Part shown: positions 1 to 12,355 of the stretch, one piece after another
Position numbering within the stretch: position 1 is the first letter of the stretch
Layout: every line of letters starts with the position of its first letter
Assembly: GCA_029747015.1 (NCBI GenBank)
Contig: JAKOGI010000023.1
Location: forward strand, 798,501 to 862,500
Reading direction: 5' to 3'
From: Carnegiea gigantea
Taxonomy: Eukaryota > Streptophyta > Magnoliopsida > Caryophyllales > Cactaceae
Length of the DNA: 64,000 nt
Notes under the pieces: generated by a model
Database searches by the model: none
Seen by the model: the letters and a program-made list of their open reading frames with translations, nothing else
Told to the model about the DNA's origin: nothing
Position numbers and translations under genes: made by a program

Positions 1-2050
1 AACCCAAGATAAACCAACTAATCAAGGTGAACCCCCACCTTCCCAAGTTATGGTAGTATTCAAAGATGATCGGTTATACGATCAAAGCTCACCCAACCCG
101 TGTTTCAAGGGTCAAAGACTAGTTTTATTGTTCTAACCACCTATTTTCATTGGATTAGCTCAATTAAACTACAACAATAGTAACTCAAGAACTAGCCAAG
201 ATTTAGACTATTTTCATGTCTCAATGCTAACAATCCTTCCTGCCTATACTAGACAATTGGCCTCATCTTTTAGCACAAGTCAATTGCCCCAAAACATGAA
301 TAACAACTATTTTAAGCATTTCATTAAACACTTAGCAGGTATGAAAGAAAACTCTAAATACAACCATAAATATGATAAGTTAGGGATACAAAAGATCACC
401 TGGCCCTCTCAAGGGCCAATTACAACCAAAGGTAACAAATTTACGTGCAATTAAACATCAATACACAAGCAAAACAAAGAACTAATAAACTAGCAAGCAA
501 ACCAAGAAGCATGAAATTAAAGAGAGAATAGAAACTTAGGTCTAAATCTTGAAATCGATCGATTTTATACCAAATATACATAAATGAATTGATTTATTTA
601 CCTTTGATAGGGCTTTAAAGAGATAAACAATAACCATGAATTGAGCCCCAAAAGCCCTAGCAAACGGCTGCACCCTCGAAAGAGAGAGAAAGAGTCCCCT
701 AATTAATTTCGCAATCTTCTTAAATATTGCAAAAAATGAAAAAATGCATGCCGTGCAAATATGAGCACCCATGCACTTTTGAAAAAAATGCACGGCCCTC
801 CAAAAAATGCACTGCCGTAGAAAAATGAGCACCCATGCACTTTTAGAAATGGTAGACTGCACGACCATGCACTTCTGCATGGATAGTCATGCGCAGTTTC
901 GAAAATCATAACTGAATTATGTAGATTTTTAAACAATTGTGCCTTAATAAGCGGCCAACTGTGTACTTCTTGTGCTCTTTGTTATTGCTCTTTTGGCCCT
1001 CAAAACTTCGTTAGGCCCCCTTCTTCCTTAGAAAACATTCTCATGGCCTTCCTTTTTGTCAACATTTGTCAATTTATCATTTTCCTAAGAAAGATTCCTG
1101 AAAATAAGAAAAATGCCTCTATAACCACAATATGAACCAAAGGAAGATAATTTGACCCTTTCTCATAAAAATTCAATATGGAAGTAAGAGAAATAGAGCC
1201 AAATAAAGGGAAACAATGAGGTCGAAATGGAGGTTTATCACTTCGATACTTAGCTTCACAATTTGACTCACAAATGAAGTGATAAGAAAAGATAAAAATA
1301 GATAACAAAGCTTATTTTTTTCTACACTTATTAACCTAAATGATATTATCTTACAAAGAATGTCCACTCTCTAGCACAAATGAAAAATGGAAGAATACAT
1401 GAGAGAATGGACGAATTTATAGATGAGTGGATTGATCGATTTCCTTAACATCTAAACCCATTTTATGGTGTCCTTCTCATCTCATGCTATAGCCTAAAGT
1501 CAATTCTAAAATACTGCACCAACTACTTCAATCAGAGATAGAAAATGCTTGATCATATCTAGTCAATCCCTTCCATTCTTCCTATTTATCTAGATTAATA
1601 ATTTGTTATTTCTAATACCAAGTAGAAGGCATCTAGAACTAATCAATGGTTGGGTCAAGCACTAGAAATCTATTGTGAATTGTGGCATTAACCTACCTAA
1701 AGAAACGGCATAAGGAGATAGTGATGCATCAAGTTCTATGTAGGTTGAACATGCATTGGGCATTGCCAGGTTGAGCAGAAAGGAACAAGAAAGAACATGC
1801 CCAAATGATGGGAAGAAAGGTGGGTTACTTTTAAGGCACATAGGAGGCAAGTGCATGGGTTGCAAGGCTCACACAAAACAGGCCCATACGATTATCAGAG
1901 GGAATAAGCAAGCTAAACTTGCACTGACATGGATCGGTTGACCCATGCTGATTGAAGAGCAAAAGTGTGTAAGAGGTGTTGGAGGTCGGATATGACTAAA
2001 CTTGACAAACGGGTCATTCAGGTCAAGTTTGGGCCAAGTTAAGTTTCTTA
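1..2050. other. No gene recognised
   Basis: Only short, low-quality open frames occur here and none resembles a known protein. The base composition is AT-rich and typical of decayed plant intergenic repeat. The one internal structure I can point to is the short tandem repeat listed at 757-880. Confidence 0.5.
757..880. repeat. Short tandem repeat, about 64 bp period
   Basis: The phrase ATGAGCACCCATGCACTTTT occurs near 760 and again near 825. Each occurrence is followed by variations on TGCACGGCC/TGCACGACC, so two imperfect units lie head to tail. It is probably a fragment of a larger dispersed repeat. Confidence 0.5.
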
Positions 2051-2059
2051 TATTTTGGT

Positions 2060-2340
2060 TGTCCGACTTCCGTTTGGATTGGGGTTTGATTCGGGTTAAG
2101 TTCAGTTCAGGTTCAATTCGGGTTTAGTGAATTCGATTCAGATTCGGGTAAGGTTTGGGTGATGTTTGGGTCGGATCAACTTTGGGTCAAGTTCATTCAG
2201 GTTAATCTAGGTGAGGTTCAGGTCAAGGTCGGTTAGGGTAGGTTTTGGTTATGGGTTCGTCTCAATTTTAGTTCTGGTATAAATTGGATCGAGTTACTTT
2301 GGGGTTGGCTTGTATTTCAATTGGGTCAGTTTATATGTGA
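2060..2340 (+). repeat. Degenerate CGGGTT/GGGTCA tract
   Basis: The segment is built from imperfect hexamers such as TTCGGGTT, TTTGGGTC, TTCAGGTC and GATTCGGGT, with G-rich sequence on the plus strand. The same type of tract recurs at about 5,800, 36,040 (complement), 41,990, 43,665 and 56,160. Open frames through it are products of the repeat. Confidence 0.7.
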
Positions 2341-2483
2341 TATGTGAAACCCTGGATAGTTTTGCTATTTACTTATATATATATTCATATTTATTTGGTT
2401 AATTTTTACTTAATACGTTCTTGGTCATCCTAGTATGCTTGAGCTCGTAGTGTCTATTTTGGGATGATTTTGGTAGAACAGTT

Positions 2484-2590
2484 GAATGGTTGCATCAGAG
2501 TGGTTAGGCATCCACAAAGGTTCCCAGATGTTATGGGTTCGAGGCTTGGTATCCTTATTTCTTCTTTTTCTTTCTTAAAAAAAAAAAAAA
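2484..2590 (+). mobile_element. SINE-like tRNA-derived fragment with poly(A) tail
   Basis: A box-A-like stretch (GCATCAGAGTGGTTAGGCA, 2,492-2,510) is followed about 24 bases later by a box-B-like GGGTTCGAGGC (2,534-2,544). A pyrimidine-rich spacer and a run of about 14 A (2,577-2,590) follow. That order fits a short tRNA-derived SINE. It cannot be a functional tRNA gene, because no cloverleaf acceptor stem closes around the boxes. Target duplications were not identified. Confidence 0.4.
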
Positions 2591-2760
2591 CGGGTAAAAT
2601 TTATGAGGAGCCGTGGGAGTAAGGGGAAGGGGGGAAGGGATAGGAAAACCCTAGATTCTTTTTAAAATTTTTCCCTCCCTCTTCCTCCTGTCTCTCTCTC
2701 TCACGCCACCCCCTCTCTCTTTTCTCTCACTCAGCTGGCCACCCTCTCTTTCTCTCTCAC

Positions 2761-2763
<3 letters not shown>

Positions 2764-2802
<39 letters not shown>
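2764..2802. repeat. (CT)n microsatellite
   Basis: An uninterrupted CT dinucleotide run of about 39 bases lies within a wider CT-rich region (2,690-2,802). Open frames that read Arg-Glu repeats on the minus strand are artefacts of it. Confidence 0.95.
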
Positions 2803-2803
<1 letters not shown>

Positions 2804-2809
2804 GCTGCT

Positions 2810-4750
2810 AAACCGTAGTGGCACCGCCACCCCCACGGTACACCACCGCCTCTTTGCTTTTCCTCCTTGTCATTGGTAAGTGATGGGTGCATAGATTCCC
2901 AAAACCCTACTCCCATGCACTTAAACTTGGGTTTCTTTATTATTTGATGATTTTTCGACTCAGGAGTGCAAAGTTACAACTTTTAATGCCAAGTGTCAAA
3001 TGTTCAGATTTGAACCCTTGGGTGTGTGAGGATACAACCGTCTCCTTTACAAAACCGAATCAAGGTAAGCGAAAAATCGATGGTTCAGCTCCCATTTAAA
3101 TAAATTTATAATCTTTGGCTTAACTTAGATTGTTTGGGGGGTTATAATCATTAGGGTTGATGTTGGTAGTCGGCTGAACCGATGTTATGGAGATTGGGAC
3201 TAAAGGACACTCTTTAAGATAGAATTTTGGGGTAGAACGCTATTGGTTTGAGACCAGAATATCCCTCAACTTTAAAAATTCACCCATGATGTTATACTAG
3301 TCTATAAATTATGAATTTTTTGTGGCTATTAGGCTAGGATGTCCTTTGTACGATGGCTTTTGAATCAAGAGAATCGGATCTAAATTGAGAAAGCTGTGGA
3401 CCAATTATTAGGACTACACTGATCTGGTCAGTCAGTGACTGTACAAATATTTTGGGGAGTTTGACCTAGTAGTTGACCAAACCTGGGGAAACACTGAACA
3501 TGGAAGTTATAGGGGACGTACTAGCCTTTCTAGAATGGATAGGATCTTCCAATTTTGATGTCGGGATCTCAAGTTATAGCCTCTGGACATTGGGCCCAGT
3601 TTCCAACCTGAATAGGGAACTGGGTTAGTACGTTTTGGAATCCAATAAAGTCATCTAAAAATCTTAGAAAAATTTTTCTAAGCAAGGGATAGACTATAGA
3701 TATGTCTCATAAAAATTTAGGGGCTAGTACAACATTGTCTTGACCCAGGTACGGATCATTAGGCCCAAGCTAGGAAACCGAGCCCGTAAGTTATGGATAA
3801 CCAGGTAACAATCATGCCCTAACCCTCCCTTGAATATCCCTTGAAAAGCGTGACTTGTGAGTATGTTTAAAGGTTATTTTGAATATGTTTTGTATTGATG
3901 TTCGGGGGATTTTTTCGGTTGAATGTGTAATGAGATATTTCCTATGATTTATATTGAAACGTTTTGCTAAAACAGTGAGTACATGGGTTACTGGGCTAAT
4001 TATGTTGTGAAAATAATGTGGTAATGTTTTTGGAACAGAATGGGTCAGATTGAGATATATGTTGGTTAAAGAATAATGTTAGCTATGCATGTGTAAGTCA
4101 TTGACTGAATGGGTGAGACTGTGACATTATACTCTTATGCCAAGGTGTGGTTAAGCCGTAGCTATCCAAGTTGATGGTAGGCCAAGTTAAAGGTTAAGCG
4201 GCTACGTTAAACCCAAGTGTAGGCCATGAGACACAGTGCGGTCGCTCGCCCTTGTGAACCTAAAATTGAATAAATGGAACTTAGAATATTATATGCTCTT
4301 ATTGAGAATGTATAAGTACTTTAACTGCTCATGCTATTCCTCACCCTCTAAAATGGTTTGAAATGAATTTGAGTACGTGTTTTGACTGTTAGGAGTGGTT
4401 GTTATTGAGTTCATCTCATTTTTTAAAATATTTTGTTTTTAGGTGAAGTGCATAAGCATGGGGATGGGAACTCGAATTACTGTAAGGCCGTGAAATTCAA
4501 TTTAGTTGAAGTGATTTAGTCTCAGATTAGACATTGTTTAGAGATTATTTTCATTCAGCTGGACATTTTTATATTTGTCATTAAGACTTGAACTTATGCG
4601 ATTATTTGCGATTTAGACCTTGCATTAAAGTTTGGTTGATACTCAGCCTGGTATTTCCAAGAAGAAATACGGCGATAACGCCCCCACTTAGGTTTTTCCA
4701 CTGCCACGTAGGTTAATATTAGTGACAAAGAAGAAATCAGAAATTCGGGG
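2810..4750. other. No gene; possibly part of a long LTR
   Basis: No protein similarity was recognised. The segment ends with TTCGGGGTGTTACA directly before a tRNA-Met primer site at 4,761, so at least its right end behaves like the 3' end of a 5' LTR. I could not find the matching LTR start or a second copy in this window. Confidence 0.4.
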
Positions 4751-4760
4751 TGTTACAAAG

Positions 4761-4772
4761 TGGTATCAGAGC
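4761..4772 (+). other. Primer binding site for initiator tRNA-Met
   Basis: TGGTATCAGAGC is the exact complement of the 3' end of plant initiator tRNA-Met as used by LTR retrotransposons. It lies three bases after an LTR terminus ending in CA. Confidence 0.85.
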
Positions 4773-4974
4773 TGGCCCACGACCATGAGCTGCGCCAGTG
4801 GATGGAGAGCCCATAGACAATCATCTAACGGGGCGAAGATACGGGGGGTGGACCGCCAATCAAGAGGACTCATAAGTCGATTGGTTAGTGAGGCATAACA
4901 AAGACGTTGTGCGCTTCAAGTGGGGGTGATTGTAACACCCGAAGTATGGCTTTAAAGAATCAAAGTGACTACTT

Positions 4975-5100
4975 ATATCACCAACGGTGCACCTTTTTTT
5001 TTGGAAAGCCCACTCTTAAGAACTCCATAGTTAAACGTGCTTGCTGGGAAGCAATCTTAGAATGGGTGACTTTCTAGAAAGTTTCTCAGGCAGCGTGTGA
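4975..5100 (+). mobile_element. 5S rRNA-derived domain inside the Cassandra-like LTR
   Basis: AGAACTCC, then AGTTAAACGTGCTTG (5,029-5,043, matching 5S internal box A with one change), then GAATGGGTGAC (5,060-5,070, matching box C), occur in the order and near the spacing of a plant 5S rRNA gene. The first third of the 5S sequence is strongly diverged and contains a T run. I infer a retrotransposon-borne 5S mimic, not a working rRNA gene. Confidence 0.75.
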
Positions 5101-5799
5101 GCGAGGACAAAGCACATTGAAAAGATTTGTGGTGATTTGTGGGACCAGTTGACAATCCTTTAAGTCGTTATTGGTAACTATCCACCACTCGGGAGGGGTC
5201 GGGGTGTTACATGATATGAGTTTGATATCTTATAAACCAACATAAGCCATAGAATGTTGGATGACTTAGAAGGAGGTTATAAGCCTATGAATTTTAATTA
5301 GGTTAGTTTTTAATCCCCTTCTAATTCATCCAAGATTATATTTTAATTGGATTAGATTTTAACCTTACACAAGAAAAAATTTATATCAATTTGAATTTTG
5401 GGACGGGTATAAGTCCCTTCCTTCCAATTTATCCCAGATTTAGTTTCGATTGGGTTACTCCTGATGCATCACATACAAAAGTAATCAAATAGATAAACAA
5501 ATAGTGGTATAAATTTCCCCTCTCCCCAACTATCAAATCAAAGATTAAAACAATAAATAAATCGAAGAGCTATGCCTAATCAACATAAACAATAGAATAA
5601 CTTTAACTACTGGATTCTATATTTCCATTGTTGCTACTCAAAACAGTCAAATCTTTCATATGTCATTTCCTTTCAAAATTGCAAATGCATTATTTCATTT
5701 TGTTTAAATTAAAGTTTTATCATTTGCTTTCGCCTCTTGCATGCTAATAATCAAGTGAAGTCGCATAGCTAGTATGATGACTCATTACTTTAACTTTCA

Positions 5800-6130
5800 A
5801 TTAGGTCAGGTTAGAATCGGGTCAGGTAAAGCTCGGATTCGGGTTGGTTTGGGTTCGGGTTATTTGTATTCAGATTTGATCAGTTTGGGCTTCATTCAGT
5901 TCGGGTTATTTCAGGTTTGAGTGTACATGGGCTAATAAGATTTCGAGTCAGTTCGGGTTCAGTTCGATCATTTCAGGTTTTAGGTCAAATTGGGTCAATA
6001 CAATTTCGAGTTGGTTTGATTTTGGATCAGCTCAGTTTTAGGTCAAGATTGATTCAACTTTTTGAATGTCCATTCGGGTCTGATTTCGGGTTGTTCAATT
6101 CGAATCGGGTCAATTTTGCTAGTTTAACCT
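5800..6130 (+). repeat. Degenerate CGGGTT tract
   Basis: Imperfect repeats of TTCGGGTT, TTTCAGGTT and GGGTCA run for about 330 bases with the G-rich strand on plus. The 80-codon frame inside is Ser/Arg/Phe-rich and follows the repeat. Confidence 0.7.
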
Positions 6131-7100
6131 TGACTGACAGTGCGAGTAAGAGAGACTAGGCCACTATGTTTCTTTATGTCTTGGCTTAAATAGCTCGGCA
6201 GTCTTCGCATGGATTGGGCTGTGGTGCTTTACACTATGATTTGGGTCATGCTAAAAATCAAGAAAAATTAATCGTATCACACCCAAATTTGTAACTTTTT
6301 CCTTACCTAAAAATCATAAAGAATACACCTTATTTTTTTTAAATAGAAACATAGTAGAATGTATAAAAGAGATGTAGATAAACTGTATAAAACCCTTTAG
6401 GGGTTATAGGATTACTGTGAGTCTAGGAAGGCAAACATTGAATCCCTTGGGGTTTGTCCTTATAGCCCTCATGATATCCTCTTTCCTAGAACTAAGGCAT
6501 AGTGGTTGAGTAGTTGAAGATGAAACTTCCAACACTAGATGCTAAAGCAATTCCACCCTCTATAAGATACTCTCCATTAACTGCCTCAAACACTCTCACA
6601 CCTTCCTTATACTGGATATTGGCATCCTTGTTAAGCTAATTCACACTAGGAACTAAAAATTCCAAGTAAGGAAGAGTGGAAGAAGAGGAGGATCGAAGAG
6701 ATTCTAGTTATAAAATGGGATTGACATTAGGACTGAACATCTTTTGATTTCATTCTCATATTCTCACGAATTTCTCATAAATTATTTAGACCAGGAAGCA
6801 ACATGAGTGATTTAACTTGTGATGACTTCATTTGCAAGCTCATATTTATATCCTTCAAACTCTAAAATTGGAAGTCAATGCATGCGATCCTGATTGAAGG
6901 AGGGAAATCAGGAGTTAAAAGCATGCGAAAGGAAAATTACAATGGTAAATGTGATTGGAGTAAAAGGATGTTTTTCATTAATTCTAATAAACTTCACAAG
7001 TTACAACACTGGTTAGACAATGAAAAGCAGTGGAACTAAAATACCAAAGAATAAGAAAGGGAATCAACAAGGTGAATGATAACTGGGGAGTGTTAACTCC
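6131..7100. other. No gene recognised
   Basis: AT-rich sequence without an open frame resembling a known protein, and without a repeat structure I can match elsewhere in the window. Confidence 0.5.
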
Positions 7101-9700
7101 TCAAAATTATTACCTTGACCTACCTAGTGCTTTGCTTTGGGGTTCAGAGAAAAGAGAAAACTCCATCATGGAGCTTTTCGGTATAATCCTTAGGCCTCTA
7201 CATTAGAACCCTCAACCTTGAATGATCTCTCTATTCTTATTACTGCTGGATAGTCACCTGAACTACTTTTCTCTACTCCTGTAGCCCTTCTGACTGCTCC
7301 CTCAACGTCCTATTCCTTTCATCCACTTCCTTGTCCAAGGCCTTAAGCCAAGCACATTGGTGCCAGCTTGAGCCTTAATTTGCTAATGCTTTTACTCTTC
7401 TTAAGAACTGACACGGCCCCTAAACTCCCATTTCTTTCTTATACCTGACTTGTTCCTTCCCAAAACAGAACTAGAACTATAAAATGCTTCTTTGTAAGGG
7501 AAACCTAGGTTCGTCTTATGGAGGAGAAGAAGACGAAGGGTATAATATGAGAGCCATGGAGTGGGCTCCAAGAGGTAATCATCGCAAAAGCCTAAAAAAA
7601 GCACGGGGATCCAGTACAAGATGCATGGGCGGTTGGCCCCTGAATTTTAGTTAGGTCTTCAGATTCCACAACCTTGTAGTAAGAGGGGTCAGTGTATATG
7701 TTCAGAAGGATGTCCCCTTCGACCAAGTTGAAGGGGGGAGAATAGGAAGATAATGACGTTATAAAAACATGGCAAATAAACTCTTGAAGTAGAACCAGTA
7801 GTGGTTCTTAATGCCCTCATTTGGTTGGAGCTATTTTACGGGAAAGTCAAACAAATCCACGAGCCTGGAATTTTCTATAACTCATAACCGATAATCATGT
7901 ACTGAGTGGATGCTATGCTCCTTATCCAATCTCTCTACAAGACTTCATGCCAGAGAGAGCTATTTGTTAGCCGCCCTCACATTGGGTGAGGAGGGAATGA
8001 CAGAGCATCCTAAAGGGTCCAAGTTGACCTCCAGCCATACGGGTTCCATTTTTTAATAGAAAAAATTTAAAAAGAACTTTTGAAGCTTCTAAAAATTAAG
8101 ATAGTCTTGACTAGTATTTATATCCAAAATTAAGTTGACATAATCCATCATTTTTAGAGGGAAGGAACCCTAATAACACCAAATATTGAGTCAGATAACT
8201 TCTTGAAACTGACAAAACTCATAATTAACTAAATGATGATGTAGTGAAAATATGAGAAGTTGGTCCATGAGTGATTAAATTAATTGTTGACATGTATCAG
8301 GCAAGATCTTAGGGAAGTAGATTGTTGCTACGATGAGAAATCTATTAAGATATGGAAAAAAAATTTGATTAAGAAATTCTTTCCAAAATTAAATTACGGA
8401 ATCCATTAGGTGATAAATTTGAAATAACTCTTTAGGAAGAAGCTCAAGTCCATAAGGGTGATGAAATCAACTCTGATATACCATAGACTTAGGGGAACCC
8501 CAAAAGTGGTCATACTCAAGCCACCTGGGTTCAAGCCCACCAGATTTATAAATCAGCTTAGCCTTATGGGCCATAGATTTTAATCCATAGGTGCAGCATA
8601 GCTAGTTAGAAAACCTATGTTATTAGTAAAGGTCCTGCCTTTTGACCTTGGAGTGTGCCGTAGTGCAAGCCCAAAGGAAACTACCCCAAGTTAGCTTCAA
8701 CTAGCTTGCACAAAGGGAGCAAGAAACCATATCCTAACATTGGCTATGTCTTCTATAAAGAGACAAGGATCTACAAGATTAAAAAAAAAAATATAGAAAG
8801 GAAATCTAATTTGGGTAGAACTATGATGCTTATACAAAATTTCTAAAATATGTCCTCTAAACCTTTATATAAGCAACTCTAGAATCAACATCAAGGGTAA
8901 GCTAAGCAATCTAAGCATTCCTTTATTCTATTTCTCTATCCAACATTCCATCTCTAATTTCAGTATCAGAGCCTCTTTAAGGGGAAAATACCACTCTTCT
9001 CCTTTTTGAGTTCTTTATAGGTTCACAAGGCAAGCATTAATCTCTCTCAAGCTCCAGCACTTACCAAGCTGAGAAGACATGCTCTTTACCATAGGTTGGA
9101 ACAAGAATCACACTCCATAGTTCCAGGATCTTAGCGTTATACTCCTGGGTTAGAATCCTAAACCTTAAATGTTCTCTCCTACACCTTTTGTTACAAGACA
9201 ATCAGCCGAAGTCATCTCCTCTACTCCTCCAGCCTCTCTGGCTCTTCCTTTTGGCTACTATTCCTTTCCTCTCCTTCTTAACGAGGCATCAAGTTTAGAT
9301 TTGCTCACACTCTCACTCTTCTAAAGTACCAACATGACCCCTACGACTCCCATTCCTCTCTTAGGCCCAACAACTTCCTTCCTTAATGGAACTAGGACCC
9401 TTAAGTGTTCCATTACATGTGAAAACATCAGAGTCTTCCATCAATGAGAAGGAATAAGAGGGGAAGTAAATGAGAAGAAATTATAGTCGGGATGACAAGG
9501 AGTGCACCTTAGGAGACGAACATTGTAGAAACCCCCAAGGATGTGAGGGAGTAATGAGAGATGAAGAGGCAGCTCAAACCTGTAGTCTTAAAGGGATTAT
9601 GAGATTCTAAAAACTTGAAGTAGAAGGGGTGAGTGTAGATATGCAAAAAGAAATATTCACATATCCCTCTCCACCTTTTTGAAATCATTTTGTACATCAT
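7100..9700 (+). mobile_element. Old LTR-retrotransposon-derived repeat, copy A
   Basis: Segment 7,790-8,960 matches, in order and with many substitutions, the three separated pieces at 14,860-15,075, 28,486-29,501 and 34,975-35,100. At 8,961-8,975 the sequence CAGTATCAGAGCC resembles a decayed tRNA-Met primer site, suggesting that the part to its left is LTR. Segments 7,130-7,790 and 9,085-9,690 also resemble each other, so the arrangement looks like interior-LTR-interior, a tandem or recombined copy. No coding capacity was seen. Confidence 0.55.
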
Positions 9701-12350
9701 TTATTAAAATATATTTATATCCTACCTAACTAGAATATAATTACTTAAGAGATATTTTACCTATGATAATTTTTATTTAAATATGCCAATTTGGAATAAG
9801 AACATGATACGACAATCTAAAGTGCAATCGTTTTCCATAAAAACCCTTTTTATGTAAAATGATCCACTTTAATGGTAAAATAAAAAGGGAAATATTATTA
9901 TAGTTTTAGTATAGTTTGCCAAATTTACTTCCTCCACTTAAATCTACCATTGTTGGAAAACATCATAGCTAACCCATCAAGCCCTATTAAAAAGTAACAT
10001 AAGGAATTTCTTAATTGTTCGATAGTTTATTTCATTCAGCTAATAAATTTTTGTGCATCATCTATTAACTCATTTGGGGTTGAATAATCAAATCCCAAAT
10101 CTTGAATTTCAAGCTCTAAAATTTAGTGTTTTATTTCAATTTAGTCGAAGTTAAAAGTGATGCAATTGGAGTAATAATTAGAAATATGGCACCCTCCAAA
10201 CTACAGATCTGATGCTAGAAACTAGAAATTGAATTGCCCCATATGTAAGAAAGCTTATGAGATTGAGTACAATTTTCTAGACCTTAGATGAACTTCCTCA
10301 AACCTTATTTTGCCTACATGAATTGCGGTGGATTTTTATTTTAGGCTGAGGAAGATGGAGTGAGAGGAGGCATAGAGTCATCTCAGATGACCCCTGGTGC
10401 AAGTGGCAAAGGAAAACAGTTGATAGTTGGTGGTGGCTACCATAGGAATTAACGAACAATTAAACTGAGGGGTAGATGACTAGCATATCAAAAGATATTA
10501 GGAAGATGGGAATGGAGATGAAAGGGATGTTAGACAGAAACATGGACACATATAGGATTATAATGCTTATATGTGTTAGTCTTTTTCTTTTAGCTATAAG
10601 GCAGTGAAGATATAATGTACTAGCTAGGGGTGGGGAATAGGTGTTATCTTTTGCTAGGAATGGTAGTCTCTGTAGCATCTAGAGTAACCTATGGGATGAA
10701 TATAGCATGATAGTGAATGACCATAATAGCACCACACTTTTCTATTCTAAAAAGTGCACATACTACATCTTGTATCGCATTTGCCCAAGAGTATTTTTGT
10801 ACATAGCTAACATCATATCTTATATAGACAAATCGTCATTTATGTCCCTGAAAAATAACTAACCTCAACCTCGCTAATGACATGATAACATCATCATCTA
10901 AAAAATGTAGGTCCACCAAAAAGAGGTAAATAAATTAGATGCAATAATAGCAATACAACCACCATTTCCCAAAAACGCTACCAAATTTAAAAGGCTATTT
11001 TAAAAGAGACAATTAATTGTCTTTGGAGGAACAACTTTGGCCTTTTGCACTTATACTACATCCCATCATTTATTGTTAAAGATGTATGCTTTGTATGAGT
11101 CATTGGCTTGCTACTCCTTGCAAGTTGAGTTCTTCATAAGGTCAATAATTTTGAAGATGAAGGCTTGTTTAAGTTTAAAGATTGTGTACCTAGTAGTGCA
11201 AGTGAGAGAGAGTTAAAAGACATGATGATGAAGCATGCCTTAACGGTTCTAGAAGGATGCCCACGGCAAGTGCTGAAGATGATGGGCAATCATATGCAGT
11301 TTCATTCATGCTTCGCCTCAAATCTTTGGGCTTTCTTGGCTTTTAGAAAGGTTTCTTTTTTTCTTAGTTGCCTTTCCCTTTCCTTTTGGTGTAGACTTTT
11401 TGTTTGTATTGGATGGACAAGTAGTCGAGTTGTGTCTAAGTTTCTTGCATGTTCTACACCTCATTATGTTATTTTTCTACCTTCTTTTGAGCCTTTTCTT
11501 TTACCTTTGGGGCCTGCCTCTCTTCTTTTGCACTGATGGAGAGGCTAAGAGAGATATGCCACCCACAGGTGGCTAAAACACTAGGTTTGTCACTGGGTGT
11601 ACGTGAAGCTATATGCTAGCTTATATTTTTTAATGTTCTAGTACTCATGTACCCAACCCTATATTTTCTGATTCATGTGTAAGATGAATTTCATGTTACC
11701 AAGGAATGCCTAATATCTACCAAAATTTATAGTCACAAGTTCTCTCTTCAAGATTGATAATAAATTTTGTTCTCCTATACACAACTTCAAATAATGGATC
11801 TCCATAAAACCTCACTATTAACCCCTCATTATCTTTCTCTAATGTTTTTAACTGGCCTTCACACTTGGAATCACTATGCCTTTCTAATTTGCATCATTTT
11901 TTTTCCTTTTAAAAATTCAATCATTTCAATTATCCCTTATATATTCACAGAAGGCGAACATAGGCCTATCTCTATAAACATTTATGAAATTGTTGAATGT
12001 TTGAACAAAGTATGTGCAATTATTATGAGCTTTTGTGATGGGGTCAAATAATTACGTGCACCAATACTTCTTGGGTTCTTCAAGTAGTTATGTCACAGAT
12101 ATGATGCTCTCTTTCTTCAAGGCAAATCTTTTTTACAGACAAAATTATTACATTAATTGGTGCTCGCACAACTGCTGAAAAATTCAACATGTAATGAATT
12201 GTGTAGATGATTCTCTAGGAAGCCAGAAAAATTACCTAACTGCATCAATTACTCCTTGTGAATCTCTAACGAAATTAGCAGTTAAGTAAATATTTAAGCA
12301 AATTAGCAGTTGACTAAATGAATGGAAGAGGAAAAGAATAAGTTTGCGGC
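9700..12350. other. No gene recognised
   Basis: AT-rich sequence. A 123-codon open frame at 11,165-11,536 has a low-complexity Phe/Leu/Ser-rich second half and no recognisable domain, so it is not called as a gene. Confidence 0.45.
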
Positions 12351-12355
12351 ATTTA

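Larger units (their letters stand above)
4751..5211 (+). mobile_element. Cassandra-like TRIM retrotransposon, 5' LTR chimeric or incomplete
   Basis: From left to right: an LTR terminus TGTTACA (4,751-4,757), a 3-base spacer, a primer site TGGTATCAGAGC (4,761-4,772) complementary to initiator tRNA-Met, about 145 bp of non-coding internal sequence, a purine-rich AAGTGGGGGTGA (4,918-4,929), and a 281-bp LTR (4,931-5,211). That LTR opens TGTAACACCC, ends GGGGTGTTACA and contains a 5S rRNA-like domain. LTRs bearing 5S sequence, a tRNA-Met primer site and a tiny non-coding interior are the hallmarks of Cassandra TRIMs. The sequence left of the primer site shares only the last ~13 bases with the right LTR and has no 5S domain, so the 5' LTR is missing or replaced. 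Confidence 0.75.

Noticed and set aside
2484..2552. Functional tRNA gene
   Set aside because: Box A/B-like motifs are present but no acceptor stem or anticodon arm can be drawn, and a poly(A) tail follows.
2731..2916. 61-codon minus frame with Arg-Glu repeats
   Set aside because: Encoded by the (CT)n microsatellite.
4975..5100. Functional 5S rRNA gene
   Set aside because: Only the internal promoter region matches well; the 5' third is diverged with a T run, and the segment sits inside an LTR beside a purine tract and primer site.
5917..6159. 80-codon Ser/Arg/Phe-rich frame
   Set aside because: Follows the degenerate CGGGTT tract; similar frames occur at 42,085 and 43,826 for the same reason.
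11165..11536. 123-codon plus-strand frame
   Set aside because: Longest frame in its region, but the second half is hydrophobic low-complexity and no domain, promoter or splice context supports it.
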